In this document: in pieces, positions 26,176-36,168 of the stretch | Layout of the letters: the number at the start of each line of letters is the position of its first letter | How positions within the stretch are numbered: position 1 is the stretch's first letter | Origin: Poriferisodalis sp965204125 | GTDB lineage: Bacteria > Actinomycetota > Acidimicrobiia > Acidimicrobiales > Poriferisodalaceae | Direction: 5' to 3' | NCBI RefSeq assembly: GCF_965204125.1 | Contig: NZ_OZ241968.1 | Coordinates: 248,001 to 312,000 of the forward strand | DNA length: 64,000 nt | The notes under the pieces: generated by a model | Told to the model about the DNA's origin: nothing | Databases searched by the model: none | Seen by the model: only the letters and a program-made list of their open reading frames with translations | Translations under genes and position numbers: made by a program

Positions 26176-27950
26176 CATCTCGGCCGTCGCGATCGTCGGC
26201 GGGCACCGGCATCGGAGACCACCGCAGTCAGGATCTCCGCTTCGAGGTACTGCCGATGGCTGACGTGGCTCGCGTAGTGCCGCAGCAGCCGCAGCGCGGC
26301 ATCACGCTCGATCGTGGTCTCCATGGTCTCGGCCTCAGGCTCCGCGAGCAGTGCGATGCGCTCTTCCAGGTTCTGCCCGTCGCTCGGCGCGCTCACGAAC
26401 TCCAGCTCGATTCCTGACCGGATCCTTCCCAGCGCCACCCGCACTCGCCGCGCGCCATTCAGCGATCTCGACGATGCATGCTCGCTGAGGACGGCGAGCG
26501 CCTCCTCGGCTGCAGCTTCCAACCGTTCGACACTGTATTCGTCACAGCCCTGCCGCTCGGCGAAGTCGGTCACGAAGCGCCTCAACTCCGTCGTGCTGCG
26601 GGCGCTGAGCTCGACCTCCAAGCTCGCCCGGCGCCCTATGAGGCTGTTGAGGACGGCCGCAACCACCAGCACCAGGCTCCCGGCGGTCAGCCCGTTCTGT
26701 GACACGGCGTGCCACACGGTCTCCGGCGGAAACGACAGCGCGCCGAATTCGACACACAGCCCCACTGCCAGCGGAAGCAGGATGACCAGCGCATCGCGCG
26801 TGCTTCGCAGGCGCTGCACGGAGCTGATCACGACGCGCAGTACCAGCGGGATCAGGGCGACGATGACGTAGGCGGCCAGTATCGGACGCGGGATCGCCAC
26901 GGCGACCGCCCGCAGCTTCGGGACAAACGCCGCCAGCAGGAAGAAGCAGCCGGCAATGGTGCCCATGCGACGCGACGCGCATCGAGTCTGGTTGATGAAG
27001 GCAGGGCCGACGCCGGCAATCGTGACCGGCAGCGACCCGGCGACGCCCGACAGCATCGTTCCGACACCCATGCGCCAGTTGGCGCGTTGCACTTCACGGA
27101 AATCGAGAGCACGAGATGTGCGCCACGAGACCATCTGCGTGTTCGACGAGATGCCCTGCATGCGAACGAGGATGGCGAACGACACGATCAGGAAGGAGGG
27201 CAGCATCGAGGCAAACGTGCCGTAATCGATGCCCCACCCCGGGCTGCTGCCGATATCCGCGAAGCCGATCCACGCAGCATCAGCAACAAGTTCGAAGTCG
27301 TAGGCACCCAGGCCGGCCGCAACGCCCAGCCCCACGGCCAGTCCGAGTGCAGGTCCCCAGATCCGCCACGGCCGCGGGCCCCGAACCGAGATGAGCACGA
27401 TGGTGACTGCCGTCCCCACGACGCTGACCGGCACAAACCAGTCGAGGTCCTGCTCCACAGCGCTGCCGGCGTCGGCGAGCACCGGCACCAATGCCGCAAA
27501 GGCCAAGATCAGGACCGTGCCGCGCACCTGCGGCGTCACCAACCGTCGCAGATACGACATCCGCAGGCCGATCACCACCTGGAACAGCCCGGAGACGACC
27601 ACCAGAGCCGCCAGTGTGGCCGGGCCCCCGCTTGCCAGCGCCAGGATGCAGAACGGCAGGCTGACGAGATCGACCGTGGCGACATAGAGGCTGTCGCTGC
27701 GCAGCCGTCCCAAGCGCACGGTCAGTGCCAGCGTCGTGAGACCGCACACCACCATCGATGCCACGACGGCTCGTGCGGCCACCGCATCGGATTGTCCGGC
27801 GAGCTGCACCACGAGCGCCGGAAGGATCGCCAGCGGCACAACCATCAGCAGCGCAAGCTGCCCGCCGAGGCCCGCGACGATCCTTCGGGTTGGAGCCTCG
27901 TCAGGCTCGTAGGTCGGTGCCAGCGGGGCACCACCCGCAGTCACGCCCAT
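26157..27950 (-). CDS. NCS2-type (nucleobase permease-like) membrane protein with C-terminal ATPase-like domain
   Basis: A 597-residue protein from ATG 27950 (the open frame runs further upstream without coding character). About residues 30-440 are strongly hydrophobic with 12-14 probable transmembrane segments, with the LPVTIAGVGPAFINQTRCA region resembling the NCS2/uracil-xanthine permease core. The final about 130 residues are soluble: a helix RLEAAAEEALAVLSEH, beta strands and a second helix ALRLLRHYASHVSHRQY. This order recalls an RsbW/GHKL-like ATP-binding fold in degenerate form. The 3' end overlaps that of the convergent methyltransferase gene by 19 bases. Substrate and role are unknown. 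Confidence 0.65.
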   Translation of the reverse strand: MGVTAGGAPLAPTYEPDEAPTRRIVAGLGGQLALLMVVPLAILPALVVQLAGQSDAVAARAVVASMVVCGLTTLALTVRLGRLRSDSLYVATVDLVSLPFCILALASGGPATLAALVVVSGLFQVVIGLRMSYLRRLVTPQVRGTVLILAFAALVPVLADAGSAVEQDLDWFVPVSVVGTAVTIVLISVRGPRPWRIWGPALGLAVGLGVAAGLGAYDFELVADAAWIGFADIGSSPGWGIDYGTFASMLPSFLIVSFAILVRMQGISSNTQMVSWRTSRALDFREVQRANWRMGVGTMLSGVAGSLPVTIAGVGPAFINQTRCASRRMGTIAGCFFLLAAFVPKLRAVAVAIPRPILAAYVIVALIPLVLRVVISSVQRLRSTRDALVILLPLAVGLCVEFGALSFPPETVWHAVSQNGLTAGSLVLVVAAVLNSLIGRRASLEVELSARSTTELRRFVTDFAERQGCDEYSVERLEAAAEEALAVLSEHASSRSLNGARRVRVALGRIRSGIELEFVSAPSDGQNLEERIALLAEPEAETMETTIERDAALRLLRHYASHVSHRQYLEAEILTAVVSDAGARRRSRRPRCQGRTS

Positions 27951-28132
27951 GACCCTAGTAACCACAACTATCAGCAGGCTTGGCCGAGAATCCGGCGGGA
28001 CGGCGCGCAGCGCGGCTCCGGGAGTGAACCCGGGGTGAGCCTCTAGATTGAAACCCCGGCTGGCGGATGCTGTACCGCGGCTGCAGTTGCGCACACCTGC
28101 CCGCCGTTTCGCCCACGAACAGGGGGTTGTCC

Positions 28133-30412
28133 ATGGCCGTTCACGCGAGTACGCCGATCGAGTTGATCGAAGGGGTGTACGCAGGGTTGGCCGACGCAGT
28201 GGCGTTCGGGCGTGAGCGCTTGGGCCGCGCGCTCACGCTGTCGGAGAAGATCCTGATCGCGCACCTGTCCCACCGCGAACAGGAACTCGAACGGGGGATC
28301 TCCTACGTCGACTTGGCGCCCGATCGCGTCGCCATGCAGGACGCCACTGCACAGATGGCGTGGCTGCAGTTCATGACTGCCGGGCTGGACGAGGTGGCGG
28401 TGCCCACCACGACCCACTGCGACCATCTCATCCAAGCTCGCGAGGACGGCAAGCGCGATCTGCTCGCCGCTTCAGAGAACAACGAGGAGGTTTACGACTT
28501 TCTCGAGAGCGTGTGCGCCCGCTACGGCGCAGGCTTCTGGAAGCCCGGCAGCGGCATCATCCACCAGGTCGTGCTCGAGCAGTACGCCTTTCCGGGCGGG
28601 ATGATGATCGGCACTGACAGCCACACGCCCAATGCCGGCGGGCTGGGCATGGTGGCAGTCGGCGTGGGCGGCGCCGATGCCGTCGACGTCATGACCGGTT
28701 TCGCCTGGAACGTGCGGTGGCCCAAGGTCATCGGCGTGCACCTCACCGGCGAGCTGTCCGGCTGGAGTGCGCCGAAGGACGTGATCCTGAAGGTGGCGGA
28801 GATCCTCACGGTCTCCGGCGGCACTGGGGCGATCGTGGAGTACTTCGGCCCGGGCGCCGAATCGCTCAGCGCTACCGGCAAAGGCACCATCTGCAACATG
28901 GGCGCCGAGATCGGTGCCACCACGTCGCTGTTCGGCTACGACGCCGCGATGGCCCGTTACCTGTCGGCCACCGGGCGCTCTGCAGTGGCCGCGGCGGCCG
29001 ACGGGGTCGCCGAGCACCTGCGGCCTGACAACGATGCGATGGCCGACCCTGGCGCCCACTACGACCAGGTCATCGAGATCGACCTGTCGCAGCTGCGGCC
29101 CCACATCAATGGTCCCCACACGCCCGACCTCGCCCGTGAGGTGTCCGCCCTGGGCGCGGAGGCCCGGGCCGAGGGCTGGCCGCTGCAGATCAGCGCCGCG
29201 CTCATCGGCAGCTGCACGAACTCCAGCTACGAGGACATCACCCGGGCTGCCTCGATTGCCCGCGACGCCGCCGCCAAGGGGCTGCGGGCCCGGACACAGC
29301 TGCTGGTGACCCCCGGCTCGGAGCAGGTGCGGGCCACCATCGAGCGTGACGGGCTGCTCGCCGACTTCGAGGCGCTGGGCGCCACCGTGCTCGCCAACGC
29401 GTGCGGGCCCTGCATCGGCCAGTGGGACCGCTCCGGCGACGCGAACTACGTGCCCGGCCAGGCGAACGTGATCGTCACCTCCTACAACCGCAATTTCCCC
29501 AAGCGCAACGACGGCGATGCCGCCACGCTGGCATTCGTCACTTCGCCCGAGACCGTCATGGCGTTGGCGCTGGCGGGAACGCTCGACTTCGATCCCGTGG
29601 ACGGCGTGCTGCACACCGATGCCGGGGAGCCGGTCACGCTGCCGACGCCGGTGGGTGTCGAGCTGCCGCCGGCCGGTTTCGATCCCGGCGAGAGCGGATT
29701 CGTGCCCCCGCCGGCCGACCGGGACAGCGTCGAGGTGCGGGTCTCACCGACGTCGGACCGCTTGCAGGTGCTCGAACCGTTCGAAGCGTGGGACGGCAAC
29801 GACTACGCAGATCTCCCGGTGCTGGTCAAGGCCAAGGGCAAGTTCACCACCGACCACATCTCCATGGCCGGGCCGTGGCTTCGTTACCGGGGCCACCTCG
29901 AGAACATCTCGGGAAATCTGTACCTCGGTGCGGTGAATGCCTTCGACGGCTACGACGTAGGGCACGGCAAGAACCAGTTGACCGGCGAGACGCAGCAATA
30001 CCCGGAGATCGCGAAGGCGTACCACGCCGCCGGCGTGAACTGGGTGGTGATCGGCGACCAGAACATGGGCGAGGGATCGAGCCGCGAACACGCCGCAATG
30101 GAGCCGCGCTTCCGGGGCGGCCTCGTGGCGCTGTGCCGAAGCTTCGCCCGCATCCACGAGACCAACCTGAAGAAGCAGGGCATGCTGCCGCTCACGTTTG
30201 CGGACCCCGCCGACTACGACCGCATCGACGAGGACGACCGGATCTCGGTGGTGGGGCTCGCCGATCTGGCACCGGGCCGCCCGGTCACCGTCGAGGTGCG
30301 CAAACCGTCGGGTGACACGTTCTCATTCCAGGCCAACCACACGTTCAGCGACGACCAGGTCGAGTGGTTCAAGGCAGGCTCGGCGCTCAACATCATCCGA
30401 GCCTCGCTCTGA
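28133..30412 (+). CDS. acn: Aconitate hydratase
   Basis: A 759-residue aconitase of the shorter, mitochondrial-like class. I chose ATG 28133 rather than the upstream extension because it gives the typical N-terminus (IEGVYAGLADAV..TLSEKILIAHL). The [4Fe-4S] ligands are visible in SCTNSS and CGPCIGQW. The swivel domain near the C-terminus has GDQNMGEGSSREHAA. It isomerises citrate to isocitrate in the TCA cycle. Citrate synthase lies 2.6 kb downstream and class I fumarase 13 kb downstream. Confidence 0.95.
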   Translation: MAVHASTPIELIEGVYAGLADAVAFGRERLGRALTLSEKILIAHLSHREQELERGISYVDLAPDRVAMQDATAQMAWLQFMTAGLDEVAVPTTTHCDHLIQAREDGKRDLLAASENNEEVYDFLESVCARYGAGFWKPGSGIIHQVVLEQYAFPGGMMIGTDSHTPNAGGLGMVAVGVGGADAVDVMTGFAWNVRWPKVIGVHLTGELSGWSAPKDVILKVAEILTVSGGTGAIVEYFGPGAESLSATGKGTICNMGAEIGATTSLFGYDAAMARYLSATGRSAVAAAADGVAEHLRPDNDAMADPGAHYDQVIEIDLSQLRPHINGPHTPDLAREVSALGAEARAEGWPLQISAALIGSCTNSSYEDITRAASIARDAAAKGLRARTQLLVTPGSEQVRATIERDGLLADFEALGATVLANACGPCIGQWDRSGDANYVPGQANVIVTSYNRNFPKRNDGDAATLAFVTSPETVMALALAGTLDFDPVDGVLHTDAGEPVTLPTPVGVELPPAGFDPGESGFVPPPADRDSVEVRVSPTSDRLQVLEPFEAWDGNDYADLPVLVKAKGKFTTDHISMAGPWLRYRGHLENISGNLYLGAVNAFDGYDVGHGKNQLTGETQQYPEIAKAYHAAGVNWVVIGDQNMGEGSSREHAAMEPRFRGGLVALCRSFARIHETNLKKQGMLPLTFADPADYDRIDEDDRISVVGLADLAPGRPVTVEVRKPSGDTFSFQANHTFSDDQVEWFKAGSALNIIRASL

Positions 30413-30418
30413 CGCGAG

Positions 30419-30447
30419 GAAGCCGGCCCGGGGGGAGGGCCGGCTTC
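30419..30447 (+). terminator. Hairpin terminator after acn
   Basis: A perfect 11-bp stem (30419-30429 with 30437-30447) closes a 7-base G-rich loop, beginning 7 bases after the aconitase stop. The downstream T-run is short (TTCTTCG), so it is a plausible but not canonical intrinsic terminator. Confidence 0.7.
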
Positions 30448-30626
30448 TTCGCTGAGGTCGCTGGGCGTGGGGGACGCTTTCGACCTATTGCCGGTCGGAG
30501 CGGGGGCTTCCGATCCGGCACTCGCCCGCCTGGGTGGGGGGACACCGTGCGGCGGTGCGATATGTGGAGCGGTGTGGGGTAACCGCTCACGAGCAAATTA
30601 CCGCGGGTCTCGCTATCGGGCCAGCA

Positions 30627-30681
30627 GTTAGCGCAGATAGTTTCAATCTCTTTTGGAGATGGTTTGCGACCGGGCGCTAAC
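30627..30681. promoter_or_regulatory. Inverted repeat upstream of the LysR gene (candidate operator)
   Basis: GTTAGCGC (30627-30634) is exactly mirrored by GCGCTAAC (30674-30681), with 39 bases between. A smaller ATCTC/GAGAT repeat lies in the centre. The right arm ends 8 bases before the LysR start. The spaced arms in a comparatively AT-rich stretch would suit binding by a LysR-type tetramer, probably autoregulation; this is inferred. Confidence 0.4.
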
Positions 30682-30689
30682 GTGGCCGC

Positions 30690-31607
30690 ATGGACCTGAA
30701 ATACCTCGACGCCTTGGCTGCGGTTGCTGCACACGGCCGGTTCTCAGCAGCGGCGCGAGCGCTGCACACCGTGCAGTCGAACGTGTCCAGCCACGTAGCA
30801 AAACTGGAAGATGAGCTCGGCGCCGTGCTCGTGGATCGCGCTGCGGGGTCGTTGACGCCCGAGGGTGAGGTCGTGCTGGCCCGCACCAAGCGCATCAACG
30901 GCGAGATCGCAGCTATGCGGGCCGACGTGGCGTCGATGACGTCGCATGTCACCGGCGACGTGCATCTGGGCATCATCGGCACCCCCGGACGCTGGCTGCT
31001 GCCGCCCTTCCTCGACGAACTGCGCCGGCACCACCCAGATGTCGACGCCACAGTGGTCGACGCCACGACTCTGGCGCTCACCCGCTTGCTCGAGGGCGGC
31101 GAACTCGATCTTGCGGTGGTGAACGCCCCGCTCGATCACGAGGAGCTGATGGCCACGCCACTGTTCGCCGAAGAATTCGTGGTCATCGCCCCCACGGGGC
31201 ACGCGCTCGCGGCGCTCGGCGATCGTGAGGTGAGCTTTGCCGAACTCGAGCAGCACGAGCTGCTGCTCGGACCGCCTGGCTCGGTGATGCGCATGCTCAT
31301 CGATTCGGCTGCGGCACGGCGCGGCGTGGCGTTGCGGACGATGGCACAGCTCGACGGCATCCGGCTCACCGCCACCCTCGCGTTCCAGGGTTACGGTCCA
31401 GCCATCGTGCCCATCACCTCCATCCCCGTCTGGACCGACCGGGGCGACTGGAGCGTGCTGACCGTTGCGGACCTGCCTCCTCGCCAGGTCGCGCTGGCCA
31501 TCCGTCGCCGCGGGATGCTGTCGGCGCCGGCGGCCGCAGCCCGTGACATGCTGCGCTCGGTGATCCGCAGCGTGTCCCGTCGCATCCCCGGCGTCACCGC
31601 CACATAA
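30690..31607 (+). CDS. LysR-family transcriptional regulator
   Basis: A 305-residue regulator. The N-terminal winged helix (residues 2-60) has LDALAAVAAHGRFSAAARALHTVQSNVSSHVAKLE. A coiled linker follows, then the periplasmic-binding-fold effector domain (about 90-290). LysR proteins usually control adjacent genes in response to a small metabolite. The next gene is a carboxyltransferase only 10 bases downstream on the same strand, so the target may be its own operon, including that carboxyltransferase. Confidence 0.93.
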   Translation: MDLKYLDALAAVAAHGRFSAAARALHTVQSNVSSHVAKLEDELGAVLVDRAAGSLTPEGEVVLARTKRINGEIAAMRADVASMTSHVTGDVHLGIIGTPGRWLLPPFLDELRRHHPDVDATVVDATTLALTRLLEGGELDLAVVNAPLDHEELMATPLFAEEFVVIAPTGHALAALGDREVSFAELEQHELLLGPPGSVMRMLIDSAAARRGVALRTMAQLDGIRLTATLAFQGYGPAIVPITSIPVWTDRGDWSVLTVADLPPRQVALAIRRRGMLSAPAAAARDMLRSVIRSVSRRIPGVTAT

Positions 31608-31617
31608 CCTCACGGCA

Positions 31618-32955
31618 GTGGACCTGCAGCTGCGCGCCGGTGCGAGTGGACATGTCACGGCCGGCATCGCCACTCTCGGCGAGCGAACGGCCATGCTCAT
31701 CTCCGCCGACAGTCCCCACCGGCGCGGCGCACTGTCGCCCGCCGACAGCGAGACCATCGTCGCGGGCCTGCAGACGGCGCTCGCCAAGCGCCTGCCTGTG
31801 GTGCTCATGCTGTCGTCCAGCGGCGCCGACGCGCACTACGGCGTCGCCGCGCTGCACGGCTGGGGCGAAGCCGCGCGGGTGCTCGTGCGGTGCTCGGGAG
31901 TGGTCCCGGTCCTGGCCGGGGTGACAGGGCAGGCCATCTCGGGCATTGCCCTGCTGATCGGGCTGTCCGACGTCGTCGTGATGTCCGACGATGCCTATGC
32001 CTTCGTGAGCGGCCCCGTTCCGGTGCGCGAGATGACCGGCGTGGCCATCGGGCCAGACGAGCTGGGCGGCGCCCCGATTCATGCCACCGCCTCGGGAACT
32101 GCGTCTGCCGTGACATCCACCGAGGGCGTGCTCGACATGCTCACCGAGATCCTGAGCTACCTGCCGCCGCACTGCGACGAGCTGCCGCCACGCATCGAGA
32201 CCGACGATCCGCGTGAGCGCCCGACCCCTGCTGCGGGCGAGATGCTGCCATCGGTGCCGACGGGTGCCTACGACGTGCGCGACATCATCATGGAGCTCGT
32301 CGACGAGGGCTGCCTGACCGAGCTGCGGGCGGGATGGGCGCCGAATCTCGTCACGGGCTTCGCCACGCTGGGCGGCTACTCGGTTGGCGTGCTCGCGAAC
32401 CAGCCGATGAGCATCGCCGGCACGCTCGACATCGCCGCCAGCCAGAAGGGCGCCCGTTTTGTCAACTTCTGCGACGCCTTCGGCCTGCCGCTGGTCACCT
32501 TGGTGGACACGCCCGGCTTCTATCCCGGCAAGGACCTCGAATGGCGCGGCATGATCCGCCACGGCGCCCAGCTGGCCTTTGCCTATGCCCGCGCCACGGT
32601 GCCGCGGGTGGCCGTGGTGCTGCGCAAGTCGTACGGCGGCGCCTACATCGTCATGGACTCCAAGACGATGGGCAACGACGTGTACCTGGCGTGGCCGAGC
32701 GCCGAGCTGGCGGTGATGGGCGCATCCCAGGCGGCCCAGATCCTCCGTCGTGGCGCCGGCGAGGACGAGATCGCCGACTACGTCACCGACTACGAGGACA
32801 CGTACCTGAATCCCTACGTCGCCGCCGAGCGCGGCTACGTCGACTGCGTCATCGACCCCGCCGACACGCGCCGGGAGCTCATCGACACGCTCGACATGCT
32901 TGCCACCAAGCGCGAACGGCTGCGCCAGCGCCGCCACGACAACGCCCCCCTCTAG
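31618..32955 (+). CDS. Acyl-CoA carboxylase carboxyltransferase-like protein (short form)
   Basis: A 445-residue protein from a GTG start with both crotonase-fold halves of a carboxyltransferase. The N-half has ISGIALLIGLSDVVVM. The C-half has the typical CDAFGLPLVTLVDTPGFYPGKDLEWRG split by short gaps and VVLRKSYGGAYIVMDS. It lacks much of the N-terminal portion of AccD/PccB proteins, which are usually about 510-540 residues. No biotin carboxylase or biotin carrier gene is in the window. It probably moves CO2 from biotin to an acyl-CoA, but may need partners encoded elsewhere. Confidence 0.8.
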   Translation: MDLQLRAGASGHVTAGIATLGERTAMLISADSPHRRGALSPADSETIVAGLQTALAKRLPVVLMLSSSGADAHYGVAALHGWGEAARVLVRCSGVVPVLAGVTGQAISGIALLIGLSDVVVMSDDAYAFVSGPVPVREMTGVAIGPDELGGAPIHATASGTASAVTSTEGVLDMLTEILSYLPPHCDELPPRIETDDPRERPTPAAGEMLPSVPTGAYDVRDIIMELVDEGCLTELRAGWAPNLVTGFATLGGYSVGVLANQPMSIAGTLDIAASQKGARFVNFCDAFGLPLVTLVDTPGFYPGKDLEWRGMIRHGAQLAFAYARATVPRVAVVLRKSYGGAYIVMDSKTMGNDVYLAWPSAELAVMGASQAAQILRRGAGEDEIADYVTDYEDTYLNPYVAAERGYVDCVIDPADTRRELIDTLDMLATKRERLRQRRHDNAPL

Positions 32956-33018
32956 GCCCTGGGATTCGCGGCGGAGCGACATATTGGGTACATTCGGCGG
33001 CGCGAACAAGGGGGACTG

Positions 33019-34290
<1,272 letters not shown>

Positions 34291-34329
34291 CTGTCTTTGC
34301 GCCGCCCGGCGATGGCCGGCCCGCAGGCG

Positions 34330-35313
34330 CTAGCTCACGTCCAGCAGGATCTTGCCGACGTTGGCGTTGGTGGCCATGTATTCGTGCGCCTCGGCGATGT
34401 CGTCGAGTGCGAAGCGCGAGTCGATGACCGGTCGCAGCGCGCCGTCGTCGAAGCGCGGCAGCAGTTCGGCGCAGAAGCGCTGGTTAGCGTCGATCTTCTG
34501 CTCGATGGGCCGTGATCGCAGCACGGTGCCGATCAGCGCCGCTCGCTTCGGCAGCAGCGCCCCGAGCGGGAACGTGGCCGTCGGCTCGCCCATGACGCCA
34601 ACTTGGATGATGCGCCCCTGGACGCGTGCTGAGGCGATGTTGCGGGCCAGGTAATCGCCGCCGATCACGTCGAGCACCACGTCGACGCCTTGGCGGCCGG
34701 TCCACTCCTTGATCGCATCAGCAAAGTCGGTCTCGGTGTAGTCAATGACGAGGTCGGCGCCGAGGTCGGTGCAGGCCGCCACTTTCGACGTCGAGCAGGT
34801 GACGGCGATGCGGGCGCCGATGGCCTTGGCGATCTGAATCGCGGCGGTGCCCACGCCCGAGGCACCTGCATGCACCAGCGCCGTGCCGCCTGAGGCCAGA
34901 CCCCCCTGGGTCACGAGCGCATCGTGCGCGGTCATGAACACCTCCGGGATCGCTGCGGCATCGCGCAGCTCCACCGAAGCGGGGATGCGCTGCAGCATGC
35001 GCTCGTGGGTGACGACCTGCTCGGCCTTCGCGCCGCCCGACACGATGCCCATCACCTCGTCGCCCACCGCCCAGCCAGCGACTCGCTCGCCGAGCGAGGC
35101 GATGGTGCCTGCGAATTCGAGACCCGGGATCTCGAACTCGGGCTTGGGGCCCGGCGCGGGGTACAGGCCCATCCGCTGGAGCAGGTCTGCCCGATTCATC
35201 GCCGAACACGCCACATTCACCAGCACTTCTTCGGGCCCAGGTGCCGGGTCGGGCACTTCCCGTACCTGGAGCACGTCGACGCCGCCGTATTCGGGTATCA
35301 CCACTGCACGCAT
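34330..35313 (-). CDS. NADPH:quinone oxidoreductase (zinc-independent MDR family)
   Basis: A 327-residue medium-chain dehydrogenase of the quinone-reductase/PIG3 type. The opening MRAVVIPEYGGVDVLQVREV, the nucleotide loop HAGASGVGTAAIQIAKAIGA, and the C-terminal RSRPIEQKIDANQRF segment are typical. The structural zinc cysteines of alcohol dehydrogenases are absent. It probably reduces quinones or enones with NADPH. It is divergent from the phosphatase gene with only 41 bases between the starts. Confidence 0.9.
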   Translation of the reverse strand: MRAVVIPEYGGVDVLQVREVPDPAPGPEEVLVNVACSAMNRADLLQRMGLYPAPGPKPEFEIPGLEFAGTIASLGERVAGWAVGDEVMGIVSGGAKAEQVVTHERMLQRIPASVELRDAAAIPEVFMTAHDALVTQGGLASGGTALVHAGASGVGTAAIQIAKAIGARIAVTCSTSKVAACTDLGADLVIDYTETDFADAIKEWTGRQGVDVVLDVIGGDYLARNIASARVQGRIIQVGVMGEPTATFPLGALLPKRAALIGTVLRSRPIEQKIDANQRFCAELLPRFDDGALRPVIDSRFALDDIAEAHEYMATNANVGKILLDVS

Positions 35314-35354
35314 GGGCGGCGACGGTACTTCGGAAGTGATTACCCTGCGAGCCC

Positions 35355-36146
35355 GTGCGTCGGGATGCTGTCATCACCCTCGAGGGCGCGAACAACTGCC
35401 GTGACATCGGCGGCTATCTCGCAGGGGGCGGGCGTCATGTGCGGATGGGGGCGCTGTTTCGCTCCGATCGCCTGAGCGCACTGTCCCTCGACGATCTCGA
35501 AGAACTGGGCAGCCGCGGCATCCGCACGGTGGTCGATTTCCGTGCCGGACCCGAGATCGAGCGCGACCGCTCGCGGCTGTGGCCAGGCGTGACGTCGCAC
35601 ATCTCGCTGCCGGTGGGTGACACCGTGGACGGCGACATCAGCATGGTGGACCAGATCTTCGAGGGTCGGCTGCGGTCGGTCAGCGAGAGCGACATGGCCG
35701 GGCTGTACCTGCAGATGATCGGCTCCTACGGCGAGCGGTTCGCTCAGCTCGTGGCCATTGCCGCCGACGTCGACCATCTGCCGATGCTGTTCCACTGCAC
35801 GGCCGGCAAGGACCGTAGCGGCATCGCGTCAGCGCTCCTGCTGGAAGCGCTCGGCGTCGCCCGCGAGACCGTGCTGGACGACTACTGCCTCACCAACGAG
35901 CTGCGATCCCATCAGCGCATGGCTGAACTGGCACCCGAGTTCGCGAAGATCGGCATCAGCATCGACGACGTGGGAGCCATTCTGAGCGCCCCACGGGCGG
36001 TGATGGCCAGCGTGCTCGACGAGTTGGACAGCCGCTACGGGCCTCAGCAGTCCAACGGCACGGGCACGGGTGTGGAGGGCTACCTGCTGAACCACGGGCT
36101 CGATCCCGCCGTGCTGGAGATGCTGCGGGCGAACCTGCTGATCTGA
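35355..36146 (+). CDS. Tyrosine/serine-specific protein phosphatase
   Basis: A 263-residue phosphatase (GTG start) of the bacterial PTP/LipA family. The opening GANNCRDIGGYLAGGGRHVRMGALFRSDRLS is split across the usual conserved NxRDlGG motif. The P-loop HCTAGKDRSG near residue 147 has the nucleophilic Cys and Arg. This family includes MptpB-like enzymes acting on phosphotyrosine, phosphoserine or phosphoinositides. No signal peptide is seen. Confidence 0.9.
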   Translation: MRRDAVITLEGANNCRDIGGYLAGGGRHVRMGALFRSDRLSALSLDDLEELGSRGIRTVVDFRAGPEIERDRSRLWPGVTSHISLPVGDTVDGDISMVDQIFEGRLRSVSESDMAGLYLQMIGSYGERFAQLVAIAADVDHLPMLFHCTAGKDRSGIASALLLEALGVARETVLDDYCLTNELRSHQRMAELAPEFAKIGISIDDVGAILSAPRAVMASVLDELDSRYGPQQSNGTGTGVEGYLLNHGLDPAVLEMLRANLLI

Positions 36147-36168
36147 GGCTGCTGCCGACGAGCGCCTC

